From GCA-2737125 sp044336815 (GTDB lineage: Bacteria > Actinomycetota > Actinomycetes > S36-B12), in NCBI GenBank assembly GCA_044336815.1, contig JBIIOU010000001.1:1-64000 (forward strand): DNA of 64,000 nt. Direction: 5' to 3'. A model generated the notes under the pieces. That model saw only the letters and a list, made by a program, of their open reading frames with translations. It did not search any database and was not told the origin of the DNA. Below are positions 50,214-58,953 of the stretch, piece by piece (within the stretch, counting starts at the first letter, position 1; each line of letters begins with the position of its first letter). The position numbers were made by a program, and so were the translations under genes.

Positions 50214-51572
50214 TTAATCTTCGGTGCTCAAGAACACGTTTTTGGTTTCAGTGAACGCATCGAGTGCATCCGGTCCGAGTTCACGACCTAGGCCAGAGCG
50301 CTTGAAACCACCAAATGGGGTCCAGTATCTGACCGAGGAGTGGGAGTTGACCGACAGGTTGCCAGCTTCGATACCGCGGGCTACCCGGAGTGCGCGACCG
50401 ACGTCGCGGGTCCAAATTGACCCTGACAGACCAAATTCGGAGTCATTTGCCAAAGCGATGCCGTCGGCCTCATCCTCAAAAGCGGTGACGACAACAACCG
50501 GGCCGAAAATCTCTTCGCGAAAGGCCCGCGCATCAGCTGCTACCGGAGCGAGCACGGTGGGGGCGAACCAGTACCCGGGCCCTGTTGGGCAACTGCCCCG
50601 GAAGGCCACTGGTGCATCACTTGGTACGTACGACGAAACGGTGTCATGTTGCGCCCGTGAGATAAGTGGCCCCATCTCCGTTTGCTCAAGTGTTGGATCG
50701 CCAACTACCACGCCCTTGACGGCAGTTTCAAAAAGCCCCATGAAACGATCGAAGACCGATCGCTGAACCAAAATGCGGGAGCGAGCGCAGCAATCCTGGC
50801 CCGCATTATCGAACACCCCATAAGGGGCTGTCGCCGCAGCTTTTTCGATATCGGCGTCGGCGAAAATAATATTGGCGCTCTTGCCACCGAGTTCTAGGGT
50901 TACCGGCTTAATCTGTGGTGCGCAACCGGCCATAACCGCAGCGCCCACTGATGTTGAGCCGGTGAAAACTACTTTGCGAACGAGCGGGTTGTCGACAAAC
51001 CGCTGGCCAACGATCGAGCCTTTCCCGGGTAGCACGATGAAGACGTCCTCGGGGATACCTGCCTCAAGTGCGAGCTCACCGAGCCTGATCGCGGTAAGGG
51101 GAGTCAATTCAGCTGGTTTCAAAACCACGGTGCATCCTGCGGCCAAGGCGGGAGCAAAACCCCAACCGGCAATCGGCATCGGGAAATTCCAGGGGACTAT
51201 GACACCAACTACACCGATCGGCTCCTTGAAAGTAATGTCAACACCACCTGGCACTGGGATCTGCTGGCCAAAAAGGCGCTCAGGGGCACCGGAGTAGTAG
51301 TTCAGGACGTTCGCGACGTTATTCGCTTCCCAGCGGGCGTTACCTATCGTGTGACCGGAGTTCTTGACCTCAAGTTGAGCAAGTTCTTCAGCGTGCTCGC
51401 GCACCACATCTGAAAATCTGCGCAGCAGGTTTGCGCGATCACCCGGAGCTACGCCTCGCCAAGATTCAAATGCCGCGTTAGCGCGCGCAATTGCCTGATC
51501 GGCTTCGTCGGCTGAGGTGGCGGCTACGTTAGCAACAATCTCTTCAGTGGCCGGGTTAATTACGGCGTGCAT
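50214..51572 (-). CDS. Aldehyde dehydrogenase of the amine cluster
   Basis: The 452-residue protein has VIVPWNFPMPIAGWGFAPALAAG, the glutamate in TLELGGKSANIIF and the catalytic cysteine in NAGQDCCARSRILV. It is shorter at the N-terminus than the usual ~480 residues, missing the first strand region. It resembles gamma-aminobutyraldehyde/betaine aldehyde dehydrogenases and sits 42 bases after the GS-like gene, so it likely oxidises the gamma-glutamyl aldehyde. Confidence 0.9.
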   Translation of the reverse strand: MHAVINPATEEIVANVAATSADEADQAIARANAAFESWRGVAPGDRANLLRRFSDVVREHAEELAQLEVKNSGHTIGNARWEANNVANVLNYYSGAPERLFGQQIPVPGGVDITFKEPIGVVGVIVPWNFPMPIAGWGFAPALAAGCTVVLKPAELTPLTAIRLGELALEAGIPEDVFIVLPGKGSIVGQRFVDNPLVRKVVFTGSTSVGAAVMAGCAPQIKPVTLELGGKSANIIFADADIEKAAATAPYGVFDNAGQDCCARSRILVQRSVFDRFMGLFETAVKGVVVGDPTLEQTEMGPLISRAQHDTVSSYVPSDAPVAFRGSCPTGPGYWFAPTVLAPVAADARAFREEIFGPVVVVTAFEDEADGIALANDSEFGLSGSIWTRDVGRALRVARGIEAGNLSVNSHSSVRYWTPFGGFKRSGLGRELGPDALDAFTETKNVFLSTED

Positions 51573-51614
51573 TTCATCTCCCGAGTAGTGAATTCTGTGT
51601 TGATAGTGCTGGGC

Positions 51615-52979
51615 TTAGAGTCGCTCGAAACTGCGGTACCGCTCCCAGTCGGTCACGGCCTTGCCAAATGCAGCAAGTTCTACTTTTGCCATGTTGGTGT
51701 AGTGAGCCTGCACTGCGGCACCGAAAGTCTCAGTGATCCAAGGTGAAGACTCCCATAGTTTCAGTGAGTCGCGCATGTCAGAAGCCACGTGGGCGGAATC
51801 ACTGGAGTAGGCATTACCTTCGAACTCCGGCTCCAGCGGCAAGTTGCGCTCGATGCCATCAAGGCCGGCGGCGATCATCCCGGCGACGGCAAGATAGGGA
51901 TTTACATCACCGCCTGGAACTCGGTTCTCAAGGCGAAGTGATTGGCCGTGGCCGACGAGCCGGAAAGCGCAGGTGCGGTTATCGCGACCCCAACGCACCG
52001 CGGTCGGCGCGAATGAACCTGGCACGAAGCGTTTGTACGAGTTGATCTGGGGAGCATAAAGAAGTGTCAGTTCGTCAATGTGTGCTAATTGGCCAGCGAT
52101 GAAGGCTTTACCCAAGGCCGACATGCCTGACGGGTCATTATCATCAGCCATCACCATCGAGCCATCGTTACCGCGGAAAGAAAGATGGATGTGACATGAG
52201 CTGCCTTCCCGCTCATTGAATTTCGCCATGAAGGTTAGAGATACCCCTTCTTGAGCGGCAATCTCCTTGGCCCCGGTCTTGTAAACCACATGGTTGTCGC
52301 AGGTGGCTAGCGCATCTGTGTACTTGAAAGCTATCTCGTGCTGGCCCAGATTACATTCACCTTTTGCGCTTTCAACAGTCATACCTGCCGCGGTCATTTC
52401 ATTACGGATGCGGCGAAGTAAGGGTTCAACCCTTGCGGTACCGAGCATCGAGTAGTCAACGTTATAAAGATTTGCCGGAGTGAGATCGCGGTAGCCGCTC
52501 TCCCATGCCTCCTCGTAGGAATCCAGAAAAACAATGAACTCAAGTTCGGTGCCAACAAATGCGCCCATGCCGGCATCGGCAAGTCGGGCAAGTTGCCCTC
52601 GCAGGATTTGCCGGGGTGAGGCAACCACGTCAGAGCCGTCCTCCCAAAGCACATCGCACAGCACCCCGACGGTGCCTGGCTGCCAGGGCTGGTAATGCAA
52701 GGTGCCAAGGTCGGGGCGCATCACTAGGTCGCCGTACCCCGTCTCCCAAGATGACATCTCGTAGCCGTTGACGGTGTTCATGTCAACATCAACGGCAAGA
52801 AGGTAGTTGCACCCTTCGGTGCCGTGGCCGAGTATTTCGTCAACAAAAAAATGTGCATGGATGCGCTTACCCTGCAGGCGCCCTTGCATATCGGTGATTG
52901 CAACCGCCACCGTGTCGATGGTGCCAGCATCGACTTCGCGTTTGAGTGTTTCAACATCAAGTCGGGCAATGCGAGCCAT
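51615..52979 (-). CDS. Glutamine synthetase homologue (gamma-glutamyl-amine ligase, GlnA4/PuuA type)
   Basis: The 454-residue protein has the GS catalytic fold: GTELEFIVF, CNLGQHEIAFKY, GSSCHIHLSF for ATP/metal, and RFVPGSFAPTAVRWGRDNRTCAFR for glutamate. The N-terminus (VAVAITDMQGRLQGKRI) and gene setting match ligases that join glutamate to amines rather than to ammonia. Streptomyces GlnA4 is known to act on ethanolamine and E. coli PuuA on putrescine. It diverges from the kinase and permease genes. Confidence 0.9.
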   Translation of the reverse strand: MARIARLDVETLKREVDAGTIDTVAVAITDMQGRLQGKRIHAHFFVDEILGHGTEGCNYLLAVDVDMNTVNGYEMSSWETGYGDLVMRPDLGTLHYQPWQPGTVGVLCDVLWEDGSDVVASPRQILRGQLARLADAGMGAFVGTELEFIVFLDSYEEAWESGYRDLTPANLYNVDYSMLGTARVEPLLRRIRNEMTAAGMTVESAKGECNLGQHEIAFKYTDALATCDNHVVYKTGAKEIAAQEGVSLTFMAKFNEREGSSCHIHLSFRGNDGSMVMADDNDPSGMSALGKAFIAGQLAHIDELTLLYAPQINSYKRFVPGSFAPTAVRWGRDNRTCAFRLVGHGQSLRLENRVPGGDVNPYLAVAGMIAAGLDGIERNLPLEPEFEGNAYSSDSAHVASDMRDSLKLWESSPWITETFGAAVQAHYTNMAKVELAAFGKAVTDWERYRSFERL

Positions 52980-53129
52980 TTGCTACCTCCGGGTCGCGAT
53001 CATCACTCAGGACCCCAACCCTGCCCTATGAAGGACCCCCTTTGTGTCCCGGCCCCCAAATTAGTCATCGCCGAAGAAGGTATTTAGCTCGATGGTGACC
53101 TACGCTGCCATTTATGGACGAGGTATCAG
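52980..53129. other. Divergent control region of the amine cluster
   Basis: 150 bases separate the GS-like start and the kinase start. I find C-rich runs but no clear hairpin, riboswitch or GlnR-type box. Promoters for both sides must lie here. Confidence 0.4.
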
Positions 53130-54056
53130 GTGGTTGACCCATTCGCTGAGCTGCCACCATCAGATGCTGCTCGGATAGTGAAATTATCCTGCGTCCGAAA
53201 TGCCAGCTCCGCCGAGGTTTTGGCCGGCGGGATCACCAATCGCAACTACAAAGTGACAACGCCGGCAGGGATTGTCGTGGTTCGGCTCTCCGACGTCGGG
53301 TCATCAGCGCTCGCGATTGATCGAGACAATGAGCACCTGAATTCAATCTCCGCCGCAGTCTGCGGAGCCGGAGCACCCGTGATTGAGTATGTGCCCGAGG
53401 CTGGTGCCTTGGTTGTCGGCTGGATTGACGGGCGAACCTTTACCGAAGCTGATGTGCGTAACCCGGTGAACTTGCCGAGAATCGCTGCGGCATGTCGGGT
53501 ACTGCACGCTGGCCCACGCTTTGTCAGTGATTTCAATATGTTCGATATCCAGGCGCGTTATTTGTCGCTGGTGCAAGCAGAGGGGTATCGATTACCCGCA
53601 CGGTATCTGGATCTCATGCCAGCGTTTGCGCGCATGCGAGCGGCGATGGAGGTGCACCCAGAGCCTGCGGTGCCGTGCAATAACGATCTGCTAGCAGCAA
53701 ATTTCATTGATGGGGGCGAAAAGCTGTGGCTCATCGACTACGAATACTCGGGAAACAACGAAGCAAGCTTTGAGCTCGGCAATATCTGGAGTGAATCCAC
53801 CCTGCCTTTAAATTTGTTGGAAGTGCTCGTAGAAAGTTACTGGGGGCAGAATTTGCCTGGTAAGACGGCCCGGGCCCGCCTTTGGGGGCTGGCATCTCAG
53901 TACGGCTGGACCTTATGGGCGGCTATCCAAACATCGATCAGCCCGATCGATTTTGATTATTGGGCCTGGGGGATGGAAAAGTATGACCGGGCGGTCGCGG
54001 AGTTCGAAAGTCCCGGTTTTGAGCGGCTATTGCTTGACGTTGCCACCGGCCACTAG
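53130..54056 (+). CDS. Choline/ethanolamine-kinase-like phosphotransferase
   Basis: The 308-residue protein starts at GTG 53130. It has the aminoglycoside/choline kinase fold: LAGGITNRNYKVTTPAGIVVVRL for ATP binding, a Brenner-type catalytic stretch VPCNNDLLAANFI, and LWLIDYEYSGNNEASFELG for metal binding. In LicA/choline-kinase proteins the catalytic motif is HxDxxxxN; here N replaces H (CNNDLLAANF), as in several choline kinases. It sits between an amine ligase and an APC permease, so choline or ethanolamine is the likely substrate. Confidence 0.85.
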   Translation: MVDPFAELPPSDAARIVKLSCVRNASSAEVLAGGITNRNYKVTTPAGIVVVRLSDVGSSALAIDRDNEHLNSISAAVCGAGAPVIEYVPEAGALVVGWIDGRTFTEADVRNPVNLPRIAAACRVLHAGPRFVSDFNMFDIQARYLSLVQAEGYRLPARYLDLMPAFARMRAAMEVHPEPAVPCNNDLLAANFIDGGEKLWLIDYEYSGNNEASFELGNIWSESTLPLNLLEVLVESYWGQNLPGKTARARLWGLASQYGWTLWAAIQTSISPIDFDYWAWGMEKYDRAVAEFESPGFERLLLDVATGH

Positions 54057-54206
54057 CGAAATGGGTGCCTAGTCCTTGGGCGTGTCTAAGTTGCCGGGAA
54101 CCAATTGTGGGAGGACACTCAGCCGCAATGGTGTCCCTCTCGCGGGGGTCGCAAGGTGCGAAATCCTCGCGAAATGACATTGCCCGCGTTACTGAGGAGG
54201 ACAACG

Positions 54207-55874
54207 GTGGCCGATCAATCAACAATGAGTGCTGATGAAAAGCGTCTTGCAGAGCTTGGATACAAGCAAGAGTTGAACCGAAATTGGTCAGGTTTCTCCA
54301 ATTTCGCGATCTCTTTCTCGATTATTTCCATCCTAGCCGGCTGTTTCACAACCTTCGGCCAAGCCTGGAATAACGGTGGCCCGATTGCCATTTCAGTTGG
54401 CTGGCCGCTCATTGCCGCATTCATCCTGGTTATCGGGTTCACCTTGTCAGAGCTCGTCTCGGCTTACCCAACCTCCGGGGGCATCTATTGGTGGGCTTCG
54501 AAGATGGGTGGCCCGAAGGCCGGTTACTACACCGGTTGGCTGAATCTGATTGGGCTGCTGGCCGTAATTGCCTCGGTGTCATACGGATGCGCCACCTTCT
54601 TTGATCTAGCGCTGATGTCACTGAGCGAGTCCTGGGCAGCCGGCTATTCGTTGCAGCGAGTGTTCATCATGTTCGTCGTTGTTTTGGCGATTGTGGTCAT
54701 CTTGAATATTTGGGGTGGCACTCTCATGAACAAGATCAACAATGTTTCGGTGTGGTGGCATGTTTTCGGTGCGGCGATCATCGTCTTGATTCTGATCGTC
54801 CTGCCTGAGAATCACATGAGCTTCAGCGACGTGTTCTCAATGCGAGTCAATAACTCAGGCGGTCTCAACGGTGGAACTACAGATGGCATCGGGTTCTGGT
54901 TCTATGTACTTCCGCTGGGCTTCTTACTTACCCAGTACACAATTACCGGCTTCGATGCCTCCGCACACCTTTCTGAGGAGACCGAAGGTGCGTCCAGTGG
55001 TGCTGCCAAAGGTATCTGGAAGTCGATCTTCTACTCCGCAATTGGCGGTTGGGTGCTACTGCTCGCATTCTTGTTCGCAGTTCAGGACGCTGATGCCGTG
55101 ACCGCAGGTGGTGGTGGCGTCGCCGTTATCCTTGCTCAGGCGCTAGATGCAAAAGTTGCCGGTATCGTGTTGTTGATCTCGGCATTCGGGCAACTTTTCT
55201 GCTCGACCGCCTGCATGACCAGTACCTCGCGCATGACTTACGCCTTTAGCCGTGACGGTGCAGTGCCGGGTGCAAAATACTGGGCATCTCTCAACAAGAA
55301 AAAGATACCGGCCAATGCCGTTGTAATGGCGGCCGTTGTCGCGGCCGTCATTACCTTGCCGGCACTTCTTGAGGTAAACATCGGGTCCGAGGAAGCGCCG
55401 ATAATCGTCCCAACAGCGTTCTACGCTGTTGTTTCGGTCGCTGTCATCGGCCTGTTCCTCTCCTTCCTAATCCCAATCTTCCTGCGCTGGCGGATGGGGT
55501 CGAAGTTCGAACAAGGTCCATGGAACCTTGGCAACAAGTGGAAGTGGATGGCACCGCTTGCGATAATCGAGATTGCTGTTGTGTCGGTTTACTTCATCTT
55601 GCCCTTTACTCCAGCTGGCACACCGGGCTGGCTCCGCTGGCTCAACGGTTCACCGAGTGCGGAGGAGGTGCCGTTCGACTGGAAGTTCGTGAACTACGCG
55701 CCGATCCTAACTATTGGCGCGCTGATACTGCTGTGGATCGGCTGGCATGTGTCGGCCAAGAAGTGGTTCACCGGCCCCAAGATGACGATTGACCTACCTG
55801 CTGGTGTTTCATCGGCCGATGAAATCGGCCTTGAACACGAGAATAAGGGCTTTCACCAGCCACCACAGGGCTAA
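54207..55874 (+). CDS. APC-family amine/amino-acid permease
   Basis: GTG 54207, six bases after GAGGAGG, gives 555 residues with twelve membrane segments. Typical motifs are FAISFSIISILAGCFTTFGQAW, SELVSAYPTSGGIYWWASK and ITGFDASAHLSEETEGAS, as in GABA, choline or ethanolamine permeases of the APC superfamily. It probably imports the cluster's substrate. A strong hairpin follows the stop. Confidence 0.9.
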   Translation: MADQSTMSADEKRLAELGYKQELNRNWSGFSNFAISFSIISILAGCFTTFGQAWNNGGPIAISVGWPLIAAFILVIGFTLSELVSAYPTSGGIYWWASKMGGPKAGYYTGWLNLIGLLAVIASVSYGCATFFDLALMSLSESWAAGYSLQRVFIMFVVVLAIVVILNIWGGTLMNKINNVSVWWHVFGAAIIVLILIVLPENHMSFSDVFSMRVNNSGGLNGGTTDGIGFWFYVLPLGFLLTQYTITGFDASAHLSEETEGASSGAAKGIWKSIFYSAIGGWVLLLAFLFAVQDADAVTAGGGGVAVILAQALDAKVAGIVLLISAFGQLFCSTACMTSTSRMTYAFSRDGAVPGAKYWASLNKKKIPANAVVMAAVVAAVITLPALLEVNIGSEEAPIIVPTAFYAVVSVAVIGLFLSFLIPIFLRWRMGSKFEQGPWNLGNKWKWMAPLAIIEIAVVSVYFILPFTPAGTPGWLRWLNGSPSAEEVPFDWKFVNYAPILTIGALILLWIGWHVSAKKWFTGPKMTIDLPAGVSSADEIGLEHENKGFHQPPQG

Positions 55875-55880
55875 GGGTTA

Positions 55881-55924
55881 GCAAATTCGGCGGGTGGGCA
55901 CATACAAGTGTCCACCCGCCGAAT
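55881..55924. terminator. Strong hairpin terminator after the permease
   Basis: A perfect 15-bp stem (55881-55895 with 55910-55924) extends further through CAC/GTG. A T-rich stretch (TTTATTTTG) follows on the plus strand. It separates the convergent permease and DUF309 genes. Confidence 0.88.
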
Positions 55925-56308
55925 TTATTTTGCCGCGAGGTTTTTGAGCGACGCCATCACTAATTCGGCATCAATGGAGTCGACAAGCTCGCAGCCATTT
56001 AGCAACTCGATGGCTCGGGCAGCCACTTCCCGACTGCCTTTTGGGTTACCACGAGCCTGGTGGGTAAGTGCTGCTCCCCACTGGGCTAACGCCCGCCAGT
56101 AGTCGCGCTCGCCGGGTGGGCAGCAGCGCCAGCGCTGTTCGAAAACTTCATGGGCGTGAAATGGCAAATCTAAGTTCAGGTAGTAAGTCGCTTCATCCCA
56201 CGCAGTTTCACTTGAAATGTCGTCACGTTTCGGCACAGTGGCAACTATTTGATGCTCAGGTGCGTCGAAAGCCAGTGGTCGGCCGTAACGATCACGCGGG
56301 CGTGTCAT
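55925..56308 (-). CDS. DUF309 protein
   Basis: The 127-residue protein has the family motif LPFHAHEVFEQRWRCCPPGERDYWRALAQWGAALTH. The family is helical and its function is unknown. It follows the epoxide hydrolase gene by five bases, so it is co-transcribed. Confidence 0.87.
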   Translation of the reverse strand: MTRPRDRYGRPLAFDAPEHQIVATVPKRDDISSETAWDEATYYLNLDLPFHAHEVFEQRWRCCPPGERDYWRALAQWGAALTHQARGNPKGSREVAARAIELLNGCELVDSIDAELVMASLKNLAAK

Positions 56309-56313
56309 CGAAA

Positions 56314-57225
56314 CTACTTATGCTGTTCGGCAAGCCAAGGAAGAATAACCGCGTTGAAGTCTTCTGGGGATTCCTCGTGCGGAAAATGCCCAGTTTGCAT
56401 GGCTTTGAATTCGTAGTTTGCACTGACGTACTTATCACTGCCGTTGCAACTTTCTATAAGCACCATCGGGTCCTGAGCTCCGTGAATCTGCAGCACATTC
56501 ATGTCGATTGGCGCAGACATGGCTGACATGTACCGCAGGCCATCTGGGCGCAGCAGTGAGCGAACCGACCAACGGTGGTACTCAATCGCAGTGTGGGCGG
56601 TGGGCCAGCGCAAGAATGCCGCGCGGTACATATCACCAGCCTCATCAACCCACTGCGGTGAAGCCGACCACTTAGTTAGTAGCTCGCTAATGCGTTCAGC
56701 GTCGGCCTTCATGAATGAATTCTCGGGCAAGAATGGCAATTGGAAACCTGCTAGGTAACCCAATTTACGAAGTTGGCGCGGCCGCAGTGCTGCTCGGCGC
56801 ATAACCCGTGGATGCGGTGCGGATACGGTGACGATGCCACGGACCGCATCGGGTTGGGTTACTGCCATGGACCATGCGATCAAGCCACCCCAGCCATGAC
56901 CGATGACAATTGCGTCTGATTCACCTAGGCAACGAATTACACCGGCAACGTCAGCCGAAAGACTGATGGGGTCGTAGCCGTGCGGGGTGTGATCTGAGCC
57001 CCCGTAGCCGCGCAAGTCCATCGCGATGGCGTGGTAACCGGCCGCCGCCAGGGCGGTTACCTGCTTACGCCAAGTCCACCAATAGGTCGGAAACCCATGT
57101 AAGAGAACCACCGCGGGGCCAACACCTGCCTCAACAACGTGAAAGCGTGCACCGTGGGCCGGCACATCACGATGGGTCCAGGGCCCTGGTACCCGGATGG
57201 CTTGATCAGGATCAAGAATTGGCAC
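56314..57225 (-). CDS. Epoxide-hydrolase-like alpha/beta hydrolase
   Basis: The 303-residue protein has LLHGFPTYWWTWRKQ (oxyanion HGxP), the nucleophile motif GHGWGG with aspartate or serine replaced: the elbow reads VIGHGWGGLIAW, where glycine-His-Gly-Trp needs checking. The acid and base are in IHGAQDPM and TGHFPHEESP. A soluble epoxide hydrolase has GHDWGG, so the D position being G is unusual here. It may be inactive or use another residue. Confidence 0.8.
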   Translation of the reverse strand: MPILDPDQAIRVPGPWTHRDVPAHGARFHVVEAGVGPAVVLLHGFPTYWWTWRKQVTALAAAGYHAIAMDLRGYGGSDHTPHGYDPISLSADVAGVIRCLGESDAIVIGHGWGGLIAWSMAVTQPDAVRGIVTVSAPHPRVMRRAALRPRQLRKLGYLAGFQLPFLPENSFMKADAERISELLTKWSASPQWVDEAGDMYRAAFLRWPTAHTAIEYHRWSVRSLLRPDGLRYMSAMSAPIDMNVLQIHGAQDPMVLIESCNGSDKYVSANYEFKAMQTGHFPHEESPEDFNAVILPWLAEQHK

Positions 57226-57228
57226 AGT

Positions 57229-57636
57229 TCAGGTGCCGGAACTCTCGGGGTCGGCCGCACCCAATGCACTTGCGGTTTTGCCAAGTTCGTCAATTGTGGT
57301 CATCGTGCCGCTGCGCACTTGGAGAAGTTTCTTGCGCGCGATCAGGCCGGTAATGACGGCGCCGAGAATCAGCAGCATTGCCACGATCAAGAATCCAAGC
57401 CAAGTCTGCAGGCCGAGCTGCACTAGGCCGTAAGCGAGTGAAACTAGCAAGAAGATGGTGGCGAGTGAGATCAGTGATAGAGCCGCAATACCGAGGGCGG
57501 CCCCGGCCCCGATGCGTGAACCCGCCTTGCTGATTTCGTCCTTGGCCAATGCCAACTGCGCCAATGCCAACCGCTGGGCATCAGAAACCACCTTGCTAAC
57601 CAGCTCGGTGATACTCGGTTCGGTCTTAGCTGCCAT
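57229..57636 (-). CDS. Actinobacterial holin-X-like membrane protein (Phage_holin_3_6)
   Basis: The 135-residue protein has an amphipathic N-terminus (LALAQLALAKDEISKAG) and two membrane helices, the pattern of the holin-superfamily III proteins found on actinobacterial chromosomes beside nhaA and acs. No lysis gene is near, so phage function is unlikely. Confidence 0.82.
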   Translation of the reverse strand: MAAKTEPSITELVSKVVSDAQRLALAQLALAKDEISKAGSRIGAGAALGIAALSLISLATIFLLVSLAYGLVQLGLQTWLGFLIVAMLLILGAVITGLIARKKLLQVRSGTMTTIDELGKTASALGAADPESSGT

Positions 57637-57656
57637 GGTGATCCTCCGGGTAGAGG

Positions 57657-58943
57657 CTACCGGTCGGGCTCCTGCTGGTAAACATCCGGGATTCCGTCGC
57701 CGTCCTCATCGCGCTCCTCTTCAGCCCTAAGGGCCGCATAATGGCGATTCCTACTGATAAGCACCACCGAAGCCAAGGTTGCGGCCACCGCGGAGGCGGT
57801 CAGGACGGCAGTCTTCGCTGAGTCGAGCTGCGCCGTGTCGCTGGTGAAGGCGAGTTCGGTTATCAGTAGGGCCACCGTGAATCCAATCCCTGCCAGCAGT
57901 CCGACGGCGAAAATATCGCGCCATGCAATACCTGGTGCTAGGGAAGCCCGGGTGAAGCGCGCGGTCAGCCAGGCAAGCGAGAAGACCCCGATGGGCTTTC
58001 CAATGACGAGGCCTACCAAAACACCCAGGGCCACTGGGGTGGAAAGTGCATCGGTGAAACCAAGGGAGCGGAGATCAACACCAGCCGCAAAGAACGCGAA
58101 AATAGGCACTGCAAAACCTGCGCTCACTGGGTGGATGCGGTGGTTGAGTCGGTCAGCTGGAGGCGACACCTCACCAGGATCGGTGCGAACGCGTGTCAGC
58201 AGCCCGAAGACAACACCGGCGACGGTGGCGTGCACCCCGCTCTCGTGCATGCAGTAGCAGCCGAGTAACGCCAGCGGCACATATAGGAACGGCGTGCTGA
58301 TACGCATCCGCTGTGCAATCGCATAGATGGCGAAGGTAGCAACTGCTGCTATTAGCCACAGAGGCTCGAACTTGTCTGAGTAGAAGATTGCGATAACAGC
58401 TATTGCACCTAGATCATCAACCACGGCGAGGGTTAGCAAGAATGCGCGTAGTGCAACTGGCAATCTGCGCCCAACGATGGCTAGTACTGCGAGTGCGAAT
58501 GCAATATCGGTGGCCATCGGGATGCCCCATCCGCTGGTCGCACCTTTGGGGTTGGCGGCATTGATGCTCACGAAGATCAATGCGGGAACCAGCATTCCGC
58601 CTAAAGCCGCGGCAACAGGCACCACCGCTTGCGCGGGTTTGGAAAGCGAACCTAGTACTAGTTCATGTTTAAGTTCAAGACCAACAATGAAGAAGAAGAT
58701 AGCGAGTAGCCCATCGGCTGCCCAGACGCTAAGCGGGAGATTTAGATTGAGCGCGGATGGTCCTATTCGGTACTCGACCAAATCAGCATAGGAGTCACCC
58801 CAAGGAGAATTAGCCCAGATCAGGGCAACCGCCGCTGCGATGAGAAGCAGTACACCGCCCACGGTTTCGTTACGTAGTTGCTCAAGAATCCAGCCGCGCT
58901 CGCGAAGCGAAGGACGCGCGAGGAAATCTTCGGGCGTGGTCAT
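57657..58943 (-). CDS. nhaA: Na+/H+ antiporter NhaA
   Basis: The 428-residue protein has eleven or twelve membrane helices, FFIVGLELKHELVLGSL and the ion-binding aspartate pair in LTLAVVDDLGAIAVIA. It exchanges two protons for one sodium at alkaline pH. A hydrophilic C-terminal tail with RAEEERDEDGDGIPDVYQQ is extra to the family core. Order acs, nhaA, holin-like, hydrolase is familiar from other actinomycetes. Confidence 0.94.
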   Translation of the reverse strand: MTTPEDFLARPSLRERGWILEQLRNETVGGVLLLIAAAVALIWANSPWGDSYADLVEYRIGPSALNLNLPLSVWAADGLLAIFFFIVGLELKHELVLGSLSKPAQAVVPVAAALGGMLVPALIFVSINAANPKGATSGWGIPMATDIAFALAVLAIVGRRLPVALRAFLLTLAVVDDLGAIAVIAIFYSDKFEPLWLIAAVATFAIYAIAQRMRISTPFLYVPLALLGCYCMHESGVHATVAGVVFGLLTRVRTDPGEVSPPADRLNHRIHPVSAGFAVPIFAFFAAGVDLRSLGFTDALSTPVALGVLVGLVIGKPIGVFSLAWLTARFTRASLAPGIAWRDIFAVGLLAGIGFTVALLITELAFTSDTAQLDSAKTAVLTASAVAATLASVVLISRNRHYAALRAEEERDEDGDGIPDVYQQEPDR

Positions 58944-58953
58944 TCGCTAATTA

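Noticed and set aside
52980..53129. Riboswitch or GlnR box in the amine-cluster control region
   Set aside because: No conserved riboswitch core or convincing GlnR repeat could be read; only loose partial matches.
57229..57636. Phage holin reading of the small membrane protein
   Set aside because: No endolysin or phage genes nearby; the same gene is a normal neighbour of nhaA and acs in actinomycetes.
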